DNA of 64,000 nucleotides from Yinghuangia aomiensis (GCF_039542225.1 NZ_BAABHS010000022.1:1-64000); one strand, 5' to 3'. Positions 40,811 through 49,979 are shown, counted from the first letter of the stretch. Numbers and translations are program-made. Notes: generated by a model not told the origin, from the letters alone.

Positions 40811-41854
40811 TTACCGCGTCGGGTCGAACAGCACCTTCAGGCAGCCGTCGGTCCGGTCCGCGAACGCCTCATAGCCCGACGCGGCCTCGGTCAGCGGCAG
40901 GCGGTGGGTGAACACGTCGACCGGCTTGAGGCGGCCGTAGCGGATCAGCGGGATCAGCTCCGGCCACGTGGCGGCGACCGGGGCGGTCGTGAAGCGCAGC
41001 GTGACGTTGCGGATCAGCAGCAGCGGCGCGGCGATCGGGAAGGCGAAGTTGGCGTTGACGCCGACCACGGAGACCGTGTGCGAGGTCCGCACCGCGTTGA
41101 TCGCGGCGGTCATGGTGGCGTCGTGGCCGACCGCTTCGATGACCGAGTCCGCCCCCAGGCCGCCGGTCAGCGCGAGGACCTGCTGGGCGATGTCGCCCTT
41201 CGACGCGTCGATCGGCTCCGCGCCGAGCGCCTCGGCCATCGCGAGGCGCTCCGGGACGCGGTCCGCGGCCAGCACCCGGCCGGCGCCGAGCACCTGCGCG
41301 GACTGCAGCGCGTACAGGCCGACCGGGCCGAGGCCGATCACGAGCACGGTCGCGCCGGGGCGGATGTCGGCGCGGGACGCGGCCGTCCAGCCGGTCGGCA
41401 GCGCGTCGGTGAGCAGCACGGCGTTGTCGACCGAGATGTCGTCCGGGATCGGCATGAGCGCCATGTCCGCGACCGGGATCTCCACCGCCTCGGCGTGCCC
41501 GCCGGGCAGGTCGGGGCCGCTGCCGAGGACCCGCAGGCCGCCGCCGGTGCAGTCGATGCCGTTGCCCGCGTGGCAGCCCGCGCACTTGCCGCAGCCGAAC
41601 ACCGGCGAGACCAGCACCCGGTCGCCGGCCTTGACGCGGGAGACCGCGCTGCCGGTCTCCAGCACGGTGCCGACCACCTCGTGCCCGGGGCGCAGCCCGC
41701 TGACCGCGAAGTCGCCTTCGTAGAAGTGCAGGTCGGAGCCGCACAGCGCACTCGCGGTGACCTGCACGATCGCGCCGTCCGGGCCGCTGAGGACCGGATC
41801 GTCGACCTTCTCGACGCTGACGTCGCGAGTACCGTTGATGACGACAGCGCGCAT
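40811..41854 (-). CDS. Zinc-dependent alcohol dehydrogenase (MDR family)
   Basis: This 347-residue medium-chain dehydrogenase has a catalytic-zinc Cys in SALCGSDLHFYEG (about residue 38), GHEVVGTV with His-Glu, and a structural-zinc loop GCGKCAGCHAGNGIDC that shows four Cys. The Rossmann motif is VLVIGLGPVGLYALQ (about residue 170), followed by AADRVPERL, whose Asp suggests NAD. GGGAGGG stands before the ATG at 41854. It is a single leftward gene, divergent from an acyltransferase. A GTAACA-C-TGTTAC palindrome lies 39 bases upstream. The substrate is unknown; sugar alcohols, glutathione-type adducts or general alcohols are all possible. Confidence 0.9.
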   Translation of the reverse strand: MRAVVINGTRDVSVEKVDDPVLSGPDGAIVQVTASALCGSDLHFYEGDFAVSGLRPGHEVVGTVLETGSAVSRVKAGDRVLVSPVFGCGKCAGCHAGNGIDCTGGGLRVLGSGPDLPGGHAEAVEIPVADMALMPIPDDISVDNAVLLTDALPTGWTAASRADIRPGATVLVIGLGPVGLYALQSAQVLGAGRVLAADRVPERLAMAEALGAEPIDASKGDIAQQVLALTGGLGADSVIEAVGHDATMTAAINAVRTSHTVSVVGVNANFAFPIAAPLLLIRNVTLRFTTAPVAATWPELIPLIRYGRLKPVDVFTHRLPLTEAASGYEAFADRTDGCLKVLFDPTR

Positions 41855-41892
41855 GGGCCGTCCCTCCCGAAAACCGTCCCGAAATCCGTGCA

Positions 41893-41905
41893 GTAACACT
41901 GTTAC
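41893..41905. promoter_or_regulatory. Palindrome GTAACA-C-TGTTAC in the dehydrogenase/acyltransferase gap
   Basis: A 13-bp perfect inverted repeat around a central C, flanked by CA and AG, lies 39 bases upstream of the dehydrogenase start and 110 bases upstream of the acyltransferase. Its TA-rich core in GC-rich DNA makes it a likely repressor site, of TetR-like architecture. Confidence 0.5.
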
Positions 41906-42014
41906 AGAGCTGCTCGTGAATCTAACCCACCGCCCGCTCCGATGGCAGGGCCGCGGCGTGACCTTCGTCCCACCCGCGGCCGCCCGGTACGGCGCGATCG
42001 CTAGCGTGTCGGCC

Positions 42015-42749
42015 ATGTCGATCGCTCACGCGCTGCGGGCCCGCGGCCGCCGGGCGTTGTCGAAGGCCGTGCACCGGGTCTGGCAGGCCGTCCAGAAGGC
42101 GGGTGCGGTCACCCCCGAGACCCCCGGGCTCCTCGACTTCGCGGCCCTCGGGCCCAAGAGCAAGCTGATGTTCCCGACCGGCACGATCTTCGGCGAACGC
42201 AACATCCGCATCGGCGCGGACTGCGGCATCGGCGACCACGTGAGCCTGTCCGCGGGCCTCGCCCCCGGGCACGACCTCGGCAGCCGCCCGATCGTCACCA
42301 TCGGCGACCGCTGCACGATCGGCCGCGGCAGCCACATCGTCGGCCACCACTCCATCTCCATCGGCGACGACGTGTGGACCGGGCCGTACGTCTACATCAC
42401 GGACCAGAACCACAGCTACGCCGACCCGGACCGCCCGATCGGCCTGCAGTGGCCGGTCAACGACGCGGTCGTGATCGGCGACGGCAGCTGGCTCGGCGCC
42501 GGCGCCATCGTGCTGCCCGGCGCCAAGCTCGGCCGCAACGTCGTGGTCGCCGCCGGGTCGGTGGTCCGCGGCACCATCCCCGACCACAGCGTGATCGCGG
42601 GCGTCCCGGCGAAGATCGTCCGCCGCTACGACCCGGCCACCGGCTGGGATCCGCCGCTGCGCAGCGTGCCCGTGGAAATCCCCGAGGGCATGACGCACGA
42701 GCAACTCGTGGCGCTCATCGACGAGATGGAGAGCCGCGCGGCGGACTGA
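42015..42749 (+). CDS. Hexapeptide-repeat (left-handed beta-helix) acyltransferase
   Basis: This 244-residue protein has a short helical N-terminus and then a LbH domain with imperfect hexapeptide repeats (NIRIGADCGIGDHVSLSAG, VTIGDRCTIGRGSHIVG, ISIGDDVWTGPYVYITD). The catalytic His is in DQNHSYADPDRPIG, followed by VVIGDGSWLGAGAIVLPGAK and GVPAKIVRRYDP. This is the maltose/galactoside O-acetyltransferase or WbbJ-like class, which transfers acetyl from acetyl-CoA to a sugar. The C-terminus adds a helix, THEQLVALIDEMES. The ATG at 42015 lacks a strong ribosome site but fits family length. The acceptor is unknown. Confidence 0.85.
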   Translation: MSIAHALRARGRRALSKAVHRVWQAVQKAGAVTPETPGLLDFAALGPKSKLMFPTGTIFGERNIRIGADCGIGDHVSLSAGLAPGHDLGSRPIVTIGDRCTIGRGSHIVGHHSISIGDDVWTGPYVYITDQNHSYADPDRPIGLQWPVNDAVVIGDGSWLGAGAIVLPGAKLGRNVVVAAGSVVRGTIPDHSVIAGVPAKIVRRYDPATGWDPPLRSVPVEIPEGMTHEQLVALIDEMESRAAD

Positions 42750-42789
42750 CCGCCGCGCGGCACACCGTCGCGGGCCTGAGGCGCTGGTG

Positions 42790-43740
42790 TTACGCGGTCA
42801 GACCGCTCAGCCGCAGCCGCAGGCTGAGGTTGTCGAGGATCGAGACGACCTGGCCGAGCGCCCAGCCGGGCGTGGTCCAGTCGCCGTCCAGCAGCGACAG
42901 CGAGACGCTGCCGTTCGCCAGCGCGGTGGTGTCCGCGTTGCCGACCGGCTCGCTCTGGTCCGGGTTGAGGCCCAGACCGATGCGGTAGCAGGTGGCGCAC
43001 TGGTCGGGCGCCGGCACGTACTGCGTCTCGACGGCCTGCGCGCGGCCGACGTTGGTCAGCGCGACCTTGCCGGTCGGGCGCACCGGGTAGTTCGCGTTGA
43101 TGGTGGCGTGGCCGGGCATCAGCCCGCCCTTCGCCGGCGCGGTGGCGACGAGGCGCTCGACGAGCTTGACGGTGAACCCGACGGCCTGCGGGATCTGCGG
43201 GAACGGGTTCTTCGGGTTCGTCACGTCGTATTCGGCGCTCACCGCGATCGACGGGACGCCGAACTCGGCCGCGGTGATCGCCGCGCCGACCGTCCCCGAG
43301 TGGTTCGTGGTCGCCGCGATGTTCTGGCCCGCGTTGATGCCGGTGATCACCAGGTCCGGCTTCTTGCCCGCGAACACGTTCTTCAGGCCGAAGCCGACCG
43401 AGTCGGCCGGGGTGCCCTCGACCGACCAGATGCCCGGCTCGGTCTGCTGGGCCTTGAACACCGCACCCGGCGAGGCGTTGATGCCGGTGCCCTTGCCGGA
43501 CTGGTCGGTCGCCGGGGCGACGATGACCGCGTTGTGGCCCGCGGCCTTGAGCGCGCCCTGCAGCGCGCGGATGAACGGGAACTGGTACCCGTCGTCGTTG
43601 CTGAGCATGATGTCGAGCCGCTTCGGCGGCGCCGCGGCGCCGGCCGCCGCGGCCGCGGTCGGGGCGGCGGTGCCCGCCACCGCGGCGCCGACGGCGAGAG
43701 CCGCCAGGAACCTTCTGGCTCGCGTACCGATCCGTGCCAT
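42790..43740 (-). CDS. Exported SurE-like 5'/3'-nucleotidase
   Basis: This 316-residue protein has a signal peptide (RARRFLAALAVGAAVAG, cleavage after an AxA-type stretch near residue 30) with twin Arg, so Tat export is possible. The mature part begins with the SurE motif LDIMLSNDDGYQFPFIRAL (metal-binding Asp-Asp), followed by VIVAPATDQSGKG, VITGINAGQNI and HSGTVGAAITAAEFG, all SurE landmarks. Ordinary SurE is cytoplasmic and about 250 residues, so this is an extracellular member that may salvage phosphate or nucleosides. The C-terminus has two near Cys (CATCYRIG). It stands alone, 250 bases downstream of the ADP-ribosylglycohydrolase stop. Confidence 0.87.
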   Translation of the reverse strand: MARIGTRARRFLAALAVGAAVAGTAAPTAAAAAGAAAPPKRLDIMLSNDDGYQFPFIRALQGALKAAGHNAVIVAPATDQSGKGTGINASPGAVFKAQQTEPGIWSVEGTPADSVGFGLKNVFAGKKPDLVITGINAGQNIAATTNHSGTVGAAITAAEFGVPSIAVSAEYDVTNPKNPFPQIPQAVGFTVKLVERLVATAPAKGGLMPGHATINANYPVRPTGKVALTNVGRAQAVETQYVPAPDQCATCYRIGLGLNPDQSEPVGNADTTALANGSVSLSLLDGDWTTPGWALGQVVSILDNLSLRLRLSGLTA

Positions 43741-43990
43741 CTTTCCTGCCTCCAAGAAACCAAAAGAATCCGGGCCGGACACGACATCCGGCCTGGTCTT
43801 CGTGGTGCGGCGGCAACCCGGTGGACGGTACGGGCAGCGCAGAAGAGCGCGTGCGAAATCCCCCATGCGGTCGGCTGACGAAGAACCGACCAGTGGCAAG
43901 GGAAAATAGGGTCAGGGCGCGGACAAATCAATGGTTCGCGCACGGGAGTTCACGCGGAACCCGATCCGCATGCGGCGCGGGCGCCGCCGG

Positions 43991-45091
43991 TCAGGCCGCG
44001 GGATACCGCTTCGCCCAGTGCGTCTCCGGCCCGTCGGCGCCGTGCAGGGCCGCCGCCTGGGTCATCTCCATCGCGAAATCGTCGGCCAACTGCAGGATCG
44101 TGCCCCGGCCTTCGAGTTCGGCGACCAAGTCGGCGGGCAGCGCCGTCTCGCCGTGCATGGCGCCGAGCAGGTTGCCGCAGATCGAGCCGGTCGAGTCGCT
44201 GTCGCCAGAGTGGTTGACCGCCAGCAGCAGCCCGGAACGCACGTCGGGCGCGACCAGCGCGCAGTACAGGCCGATGGCCAGCGCCTCTTCGGCGGTCCAG
44301 CCCTGGCCGAGCTCCTCGACGCGGCCGGAGTCCGGCGTACCCGCGCGCACCATGCGCAAAGCCGCCTCGACCGCGGCGACGGTCTCCTCGTGCCCGTCGT
44401 ACGCCGCCGTGAGTTCCAGGGCCTGCTGCACGCCCTGCTCGACGGTGGCGCCCTGCATGACCGCGTGCACGACCACCGCGAACACCCCGGCGGACAGGTA
44501 GCCGGTCGGGTGGCCGTGCGTCAACACCGCGCACTCCACCGCGAGTTGGAAGACCAGCTCGGGGTTCCAGCCGACCAGCAGGCCGAACGGCGCGGACCGC
44601 ATGACCGCGCCGCAGCCCTTGGAGTCGACGTTCTTGGGCTTGTCGAGCGTGCCCATCACCCCGTCGTCGAGGCCGCGCAGGCAGGCGTGGCCCGGCGCGC
44701 GGGAGCTGTAGAGCCACTCCTCGCGCACCAACCAGCCCTCGTCGCGGCGCTCGTCGGGGCCCCACTCGCTCTGCGTCGCCTTCCAGCGCAGATACGCCCG
44801 GTGCACGTCGGTCGGCGGATGCCAGGTCCCTTCGTCCCGCCGGACGTGCGCGCGTATCAGCCCCTCGACGGTGAACAGCGTCATCTGGGTGTCGTCGGTG
44901 ATCGCCCCGCGCCGGTGGTACGCGGTGACGAACCCGGTGACGCCCTCGGCCCCGTGCTGCGCGCGTATCTCGTCGAGGGCGAGGAACTCGATGCCCGCGC
45001 CGAGCGCGTCGCCGACCGCCCCGCCGACCAGGCAGCCGCGGACGCGGCTGCGGAAGTCCTGCTGCTGTTCCCGCGACCACAGCGCGGCCAT
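43991..45091 (-). CDS. ADP-ribosylglycohydrolase (DraG/ARH family)
   Basis: This 366-residue all-helical hydrolase has binuclear Mg/Mn-binding motifs: GCLVGGAVGDALGAGIEF (about residue 18-36), GAITDDTQMTLFT (TDDT, first metal pair, near 65), CGAVMRSAPFG, and LLAVNHSGDSDSTGSICGNL (DSDS, second metal set, near 300). All expected metal ligands are present, so it should be active on ADP-ribosyl-Arg, Ser or small ADP-ribose compounds. No partner ADP-ribosyltransferase gene is adjacent. A CTGAC-N5-GTCAG palindrome 78 bases upstream places it in the same putative regulon as the acyl-CoA genes, which is unexpected. Confidence 0.92.
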   Translation of the reverse strand: MAALWSREQQQDFRSRVRGCLVGGAVGDALGAGIEFLALDEIRAQHGAEGVTGFVTAYHRRGAITDDTQMTLFTVEGLIRAHVRRDEGTWHPPTDVHRAYLRWKATQSEWGPDERRDEGWLVREEWLYSSRAPGHACLRGLDDGVMGTLDKPKNVDSKGCGAVMRSAPFGLLVGWNPELVFQLAVECAVLTHGHPTGYLSAGVFAVVVHAVMQGATVEQGVQQALELTAAYDGHEETVAAVEAALRMVRAGTPDSGRVEELGQGWTAEEALAIGLYCALVAPDVRSGLLLAVNHSGDSDSTGSICGNLLGAMHGETALPADLVAELEGRGTILQLADDFAMEMTQAAALHGADGPETHWAKRYPAA

Positions 45092-45168
45092 GCGTGTCCC
45101 CCCTGCTCCGGCAGTACGGTGCCCCGCGTCGGCAGCGTACCCACACGGGAGCCGCTGCCGTCCGCTTA

Positions 45169-45183
45169 CTGACGATCTGTCAG
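45169..45183. promoter_or_regulatory. CTGAC-N5-GTCAG operator before the ADP-ribosylglycohydrolase gene
   Basis: CTGACGATCTGTCAG has both 5-bp arms perfect. It is 77 bases upstream of the ADP-ribosylglycohydrolase start and just past the fbiC stop at 45204; both genes run leftward. Confidence 0.6.
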
Positions 45184-45203
45184 GTTCGGCTTCCGGATCC
45201 CGG

Positions 45204-47780
45204 TCAGCCGAGGATCGGCAGCATGATCTTCTCCACCTCGTCGTCGTGCCGCCGGGCCACTTCCCGCCGCTCTTCGCCGACCTCGCCGTACGTCGTGGTG
45301 CGCTGGCGCGCCCGGCGGCCGAGCGAGGCCGCCATCGACTCGAGTTCGGCGATCGACTTGCGCGACCCGTTGTCCGCGCCGGCCATGCGGGAGATCGTCT
45401 CCTCCATGAGCGTGCCGCCCATGTCGTTGGCGCCGCCTTCGAGCATCAGGTTCGTGCCGTCGACCCCGAGCTTGACCCAGCTCGTCTGGATGTTGGAGAT
45501 CTTGCCGTGCAGCAGGATCCGCGCCATGGCGTGCACGGCGCGGTTGTCGCGCAGCGTCGGGCCCGGACGGGCGATGCCCGCCAGGTAGACCGGCGCGTTG
45601 GTGTGCACGAACGGCAGCGTCACGAACTCCGTGAAGCCACCGGTCCGGTCCTGGATGCGGCCGAGCAGGCGCAGGTGGGCGAGCCAGTGCGCGGGCGTGT
45701 CGACGTGGCCGTACATCATCGTCGAGCTGGAACGGATCCCCAGCTCGTGGGCGGTGCTGACGACCTCGACCCAGGTGGCCGCGGGCAGCTTGCCCTTGGT
45801 GAGGATCCACCGCACGTCGTCGTCGAGGATCTCCGCCGCGGTGCCCGGGATCGTGTCGAGTCCCGCTTCCTTCGCGGCCTGCAGCCACTCGCGGATCGAA
45901 AGGCCGGTGCGGGTCGCGCCGTTCACGACCTCCATCGGCGAGAACGCGTGCACGTGCATCTCCGGCACGCGCTTCTTCACCTCGCGCGCGATGTCGAAGT
46001 ACGCGGTGCCCGGCAGGTCGGGATGGATGCCGCCCTGCATGCACACCTCGGTCGCGCCGACCGCCCACGCCTGCTCGGCGCGCTCGCCGACCTGGTCGAG
46101 GGACAGCGTGTAGGCGTCGGCGTCGGTGCGGCGCTGCGCGAAGGCGCAGAACCGGCAGCCGGTGTAGCAGACGTTGGTGAAGTTGATGTTCCGGTTGACG
46201 ATGTACGTGATGTCGTCGCCGACCGCCTCGCGCCGCAAATCGTCGGCGATCCGTGCGAGTTCGTCCATGGCCGGGCCGTCCGCGTGGAACAGCGCGAGCG
46301 CCTGGTCGTCGGTGAGCAGCGTGGGGTCGGCGGCGGCCTGCGCGAGCGCGGCCTTGACGTCGCCGTCGATGCGCTCGGGCGCCTTGCCGTCGCGGCCGTA
46401 GACGGCCTGGCCGCGCAGTTCGTCCCAGTCGCCGTAGACCTCGTCGAAGTCGTCGCGGCGGTCGGAGGTGCGGCCGGTGGTGTCGATGGTGACGTGCAGG
46501 TCGGTGCGGCCGGAGGCGGTGAACACGTCCTCGGGCTCCTGCCACGGCAGGCCTTCGGGGTTGCGGCCCTCGACGGCCAGGCCGTCGGCGTCGGCCAGCG
46601 CACGCACGTGCGGGATGACCCGCGGGTCCAGCCACGGCTCGCCGCGCTGGATGAACTCCGGGTAGATCGTCAGGCGTTCGCGCAGCGTGAAGCCGGATTC
46701 CGCGGTCTTCTCGGCGAGTTCGTCGATGTGCGGCCACGGGCGCTCGGGGTTGACGTGGTCCGGGGTGAGCGGCGAGACGCCGCCCCAGTCGTCGATGCCG
46801 GCCCGGATCATCAGCGCGAACTCGTCGCCGACCAGGTTCGGCGGGGCCTGCACGCGCGCCTTCGGGCCGAGCACGATGCGGGTGACCGCGATCGCCGCGG
46901 CGAGTTCCTGGAGGTCCGCGTCGGCGACCGACCGCATCGCGGTGTCCGGCTTGGCGCGGAAGTTCTGCACGATGACTTCCTGGATGCCGCCGTACTGGCG
47001 GTGCACCTTGCGCAGCGCGAAGACCGATTCGGCGCGCTCGGCCATCGTCTCGCCGATGCCGATGAGGATGCCGGTGGTGAACGGGACGTTGGACCGCCCC
47101 GCGTCCTCCAGCACCCGCAGCCGCACGGCGGGTTCCTTGTCCGGCGAGCCGTGGTGCGGGCCGCCCGGCTCGGACCACAGCCGCGTCGCGGTGGTCTCCA
47201 GCATCATGCCCATCGACGGGCTGACCGGCTTGAGCCGCTGCAGGTCGGTCCACGACAGCACGCCCGGGTTGAGGTGCGGCAGGAGGCCGGTCTCCTCGAG
47301 GACGCGGATCGCCATCGCGCGGACGTACGAGAGCGTGTCGTCGTAGCCGTGCGCGTCGAGCCACTCGCGGGCCTCCGGCCAGCGGTCCTCGGGCCGGTCG
47401 CCGAGCGTGAAGAGGGCTTCCTTGCAGCCCATCGCGGCGCCCTCGCGGGCGATCTTCAGCACCTCGTCGGGGGTGAGGAACAGCGAATGCCCGTCGCGCT
47501 TCAGCTTGCCGGGGACGGTCACGAACGTGCAGTAGTGGCACTTGTCGCGGCACAGGCGCGTCAGCGGAATGAACACCTTGCGGGAGTACGTGATGACCCC
47601 CGCCCGCCCGACCGCGTCCAGACCGGCGTCCCGCACCCGCGCCGCCGACCCGCACAGGTCGTCGAGGTCGGCGCCCTTCGCGTGCAGCAGCACCTCGGCT
47701 TCGGCGGCGTCCAGCATGACCCCGTCACGGGCACGGCGCAGGGCGCGCCGCATCGCGTTCTCGGTCGGAGTCTGGGTCAT
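45204..47780 (-). CDS. fbiC: FbiC, bifunctional FO synthase (CofG-CofH fusion)
   Basis: This 858-residue enzyme makes FO, the deazaflavin chromophore of F420, from Tyr and the flavin precursor 5-amino-6-ribitylaminouracil. Both radical-SAM halves are intact: the CofG-like N-terminal half with C77-x3-C81-x2-C84 (TRLCRDKCHYCTF), and the CofH-like C-terminal half with CYTGCRFCAF near residue 540. Each half carries its barrel (SPSMGMMLETTATRLW; MQGGIHPDLPGTAYFD). The length fits actinobacterial FbiC (about 850). The ATG at 47780 follows GAGGGG. Reactions are EC 4.3.1.32 and 2.5.1.147. An F420-dependent LLM oxidoreductase is encoded at 50.0 kb. Confidence 0.96.
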   Translation of the reverse strand: MTQTPTENAMRRALRRARDGVMLDAAEAEVLLHAKGADLDDLCGSAARVRDAGLDAVGRAGVITYSRKVFIPLTRLCRDKCHYCTFVTVPGKLKRDGHSLFLTPDEVLKIAREGAAMGCKEALFTLGDRPEDRWPEAREWLDAHGYDDTLSYVRAMAIRVLEETGLLPHLNPGVLSWTDLQRLKPVSPSMGMMLETTATRLWSEPGGPHHGSPDKEPAVRLRVLEDAGRSNVPFTTGILIGIGETMAERAESVFALRKVHRQYGGIQEVIVQNFRAKPDTAMRSVADADLQELAAAIAVTRIVLGPKARVQAPPNLVGDEFALMIRAGIDDWGGVSPLTPDHVNPERPWPHIDELAEKTAESGFTLRERLTIYPEFIQRGEPWLDPRVIPHVRALADADGLAVEGRNPEGLPWQEPEDVFTASGRTDLHVTIDTTGRTSDRRDDFDEVYGDWDELRGQAVYGRDGKAPERIDGDVKAALAQAAADPTLLTDDQALALFHADGPAMDELARIADDLRREAVGDDITYIVNRNINFTNVCYTGCRFCAFAQRRTDADAYTLSLDQVGERAEQAWAVGATEVCMQGGIHPDLPGTAYFDIAREVKKRVPEMHVHAFSPMEVVNGATRTGLSIREWLQAAKEAGLDTIPGTAAEILDDDVRWILTKGKLPAATWVEVVSTAHELGIRSSSTMMYGHVDTPAHWLAHLRLLGRIQDRTGGFTEFVTLPFVHTNAPVYLAGIARPGPTLRDNRAVHAMARILLHGKISNIQTSWVKLGVDGTNLMLEGGANDMGGTLMEETISRMAGADNGSRKSIAELESMAASLGRRARQRTTTYGEVGEERREVARRHDDEVEKIMLPILG

Positions 47781-47916
47781 GCGACACCCCTCGCTGTCGT
47801 GCTGGTTTTCCCGGTCTGTCCAGGGCAATTGGGCCGTGAACAGACCAACTGTAGGCGCGCATGTTCGAAGGTTTCTTTACTCGTGTCGCACATCACGCGG
47901 GGGCGGATCCGGCATG

Positions 47917-47953
47917 CCGAAGGCCCGGCCGCACGGGGCGGCCGGGCCTTCGG
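47917..47953 (-). terminator. Terminator after the D-aminoacylase-type amidohydrolase gene
   Basis: A perfect 15-bp stem (47917-47931 with 47939-47953) with a 7-base loop lies 53 bases downstream of the leftward amidohydrolase stop at 48006. The remaining 137 bases to the fbiC start hold a GGTCTGT...ACAGACC inverted repeat (47813-47846), possibly regulatory. Confidence 0.72.
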
Positions 47954-48005
47954 ATGGTGCCGGGTCATACGGTGTCGTGCGGGGTGGCGCGCCGGGCGCC
48001 GGGGG

Positions 48006-49763
48006 TCACTTGGCGATCGCCGGACCGAAGGTCACCGAGTCGGGGGTGACCGTCACGGTGTCCTTGCCGGAGCGCAGGACGCTGCCCGCGAGGGAGCCGG
48101 TGACCTGGCCGTCGCGCACCGTCTCGACGCCGTTGACGCGGACCGACACGATGCCCTCGGACTCCGAGGTCAGGCGGGCGCTGTCGCCGGGCAGGTCGTT
48201 GACCATGCGGGCGTTGGCCGAGTTGACCGTCTGCGGGTCGAACAGCACCAGGTCGGCGTGGAAGCCCTCGGTGATGCGGCCGCGCTCCTTGAGCCCGAAC
48301 AGCTTCGCCGGGTCGCTGGTGAGCATCTGCACCGCGCGCTCCAGCGAGACCAGCTTGCGGCCGCGCAGCGTGTCGCCGAGGAAGCGGGTGGTGTAGGTGG
48401 CGCCGCACATGCGGTCGAGGTGCGCGCCGGCGTCCGAGCCGCCGAGGATGACGTGCTCGCTCTCCCACACCTCCTGGCGCAGGTCCCACGACGCCTGGTC
48501 GTTGTCGGTCGGCATCGGCCACAGCACGGTGCGCAGGTCGTCGGCGGCGCAGATCTCGACCAGCGCCTCGAAGTCCTCCTGGCCGCGTTCGGCGGCGATG
48601 TCCGCGACCTTGCGGCCGGACAGGCCCTTGTTGGCGTCGCTGTAGGTGTCGCCGATGACGTAGCGGCCGAAGTCCACGAGGCGGCGGAAGACGCCCGCCT
48701 CCGGGCTGTTGGCGCTGTGCAGGAGATCGGCGCGGGTCTCCGGGTCGCGCAGCTTGGCGATGCGCTCCGGGACCGGCAGCGACAGGATCTTGCCCCAGGC
48801 GCCGGGCAGCAGGTTGAGCGCGCAGTAGGTGAGGAGCGACATGTTCATCGGCACCAGCACCGGGAGGGTGAGGATGACGATCTTGCCGCCGGCTTCCGCG
48901 GCCTTCTCGGACGCGTAGATCTGGCGCGGGACGCGGTCCGGGTCGGCGGAGTCGACCGTGAGCACGTTCCAGTTCATCGGCCGGTTCGCGGTGACGGTCA
49001 TCTGCGTGAGCAGGTCGATTTCGTCGTCGCTGAACTTGTCGAGGCAGCCGGCGACGATGACCTCGAGCTGGGTGCCCTCGTGGCGGCCGACCTCGGCGCA
49101 GAGCGCGATGACCTCTTCGGGGCTGGCGTGCCGGGAGGGGACGGGGTTGCCGTCGCCGTCGGTGTGGTTCGAGCGGCCGGTGGAGAAGCCGATCGCGCCG
49201 GCCTCCATGGCCTTCTTCAGCTCGGCGACCATCGCCTCGACCTGCTCGGGCGTGGCTTCCTTGCCGAAGTCGGCGCCCATGACGTAGCGGCGGATCGCGC
49301 AGTGGCCGGCCATGAAGGCGGCGTTGACGCCGATGTTGCCTTCGAGCTTGCCGAGGAACTCGGCGAAGGTCTCCCAGGACCAGTCGATGCCGTTCTCCAG
49401 GGCCGGCAGCGCCATGCCCTCGACCTTGGCCATCATGCGGCGGGTGTAGTCGGCGTCCTCGGCCTTGATGGGGGCGAGGGTGAAGCCGCAGTTGCCGCCG
49501 ACGATGGTGGTCACACCGTGGTTGACGGACGGCGTGGCGTAGCCGTCCCAGTGCAGCTGGGCGTCGTAGTGCGTGTGAGGGTCGATGAACCCGGGGGCCA
49601 GGACCAGGCCGGAGGCGTCCTCGGTGGACGCGGCTTCCTCGGTGATGCTGCCGGCCGGGCCGACGGCCACGATGCGGCCGTCGCGGATCCCCACGTCACC
49701 CCGGAAGGAAGGCGCGCCCGTTCCGTCGACGACGGTTGCTCCGGTGATGAGGTGGTCGAGCAT
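48006..49763 (-). CDS. N-acyl-D-amino-acid deacylase-type amidohydrolase
   Basis: This 585-residue metallohydrolase is of the D-aminoacylase/dihydroorotase-like superfamily. It starts MLDHLITGATVVDGTG and shows APGFIDPHTHYDAQLHWD (HxH metal site, about residue 66-68), VTTIVGGNCGFTLAP (Cys or Lys ligand region), AGHCAIRR, and VILGGSDAGAHLDRMCG (catalytic Asp, near 445). The C-terminus ends with the small beta-domain typical of the group. Related genes often lie in actinobacterial lipid or steroid catabolic regions without known substrate. The promoter carries a CTGAT-N5-GTCAG site. It could act on an N-acyl or cyclic amide intermediate, but this is not shown. Confidence 0.87.
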   Translation of the reverse strand: MLDHLITGATVVDGTGAPSFRGDVGIRDGRIVAVGPAGSITEEAASTEDASGLVLAPGFIDPHTHYDAQLHWDGYATPSVNHGVTTIVGGNCGFTLAPIKAEDADYTRRMMAKVEGMALPALENGIDWSWETFAEFLGKLEGNIGVNAAFMAGHCAIRRYVMGADFGKEATPEQVEAMVAELKKAMEAGAIGFSTGRSNHTDGDGNPVPSRHASPEEVIALCAEVGRHEGTQLEVIVAGCLDKFSDDEIDLLTQMTVTANRPMNWNVLTVDSADPDRVPRQIYASEKAAEAGGKIVILTLPVLVPMNMSLLTYCALNLLPGAWGKILSLPVPERIAKLRDPETRADLLHSANSPEAGVFRRLVDFGRYVIGDTYSDANKGLSGRKVADIAAERGQEDFEALVEICAADDLRTVLWPMPTDNDQASWDLRQEVWESEHVILGGSDAGAHLDRMCGATYTTRFLGDTLRGRKLVSLERAVQMLTSDPAKLFGLKERGRITEGFHADLVLFDPQTVNSANARMVNDLPGDSARLTSESEGIVSVRVNGVETVRDGQVTGSLAGSVLRSGKDTVTVTPDSVTFGPAIAK

Positions 49764-49846
49764 GACCGGGACTCCCTACTTCTAGGTGCCTGCGTTGCCT
49801 GTGCCGCGGGTGTTCCCCGAGGCTCGGGGCACCGCACCGCGATTTC

Positions 49847-49861
49847 CTGATGGTACGTCAG
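49847..49861. promoter_or_regulatory. CTGA(T)-N5-GTCAG operator before the amidohydrolase gene
   Basis: CTGATGGTACGTCAG differs from CTGACGGTACGTCAG at 55881 by one base. It lies 83 bases upstream of the amidohydrolase start at 49763. Between it and the LLM gene only a terminator is seen. Confidence 0.6.
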
Positions 49862-49943
49862 ATTTCGGTTTTGGCGAGGGTTCGGGAACCGTGAGTTCAG
49901 CCTCACCAAGCCTTGCCTAAGTGCGCCGGTGCACCCCGGAACG

Positions 49944-49979
49944 CGCCCGTCCGGTCGTCACGTGTCGACCGGACGGGCG
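49944..49979 (-). terminator. Terminator after the LLM oxidoreductase gene
   Basis: A perfect 14-bp stem (49944-49957 with 49966-49979) with loop TCACGTGT lies 33 bases beyond the leftward LLM stop at 50012 and isolates it from the amidohydrolase promoter. Confidence 0.72.
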
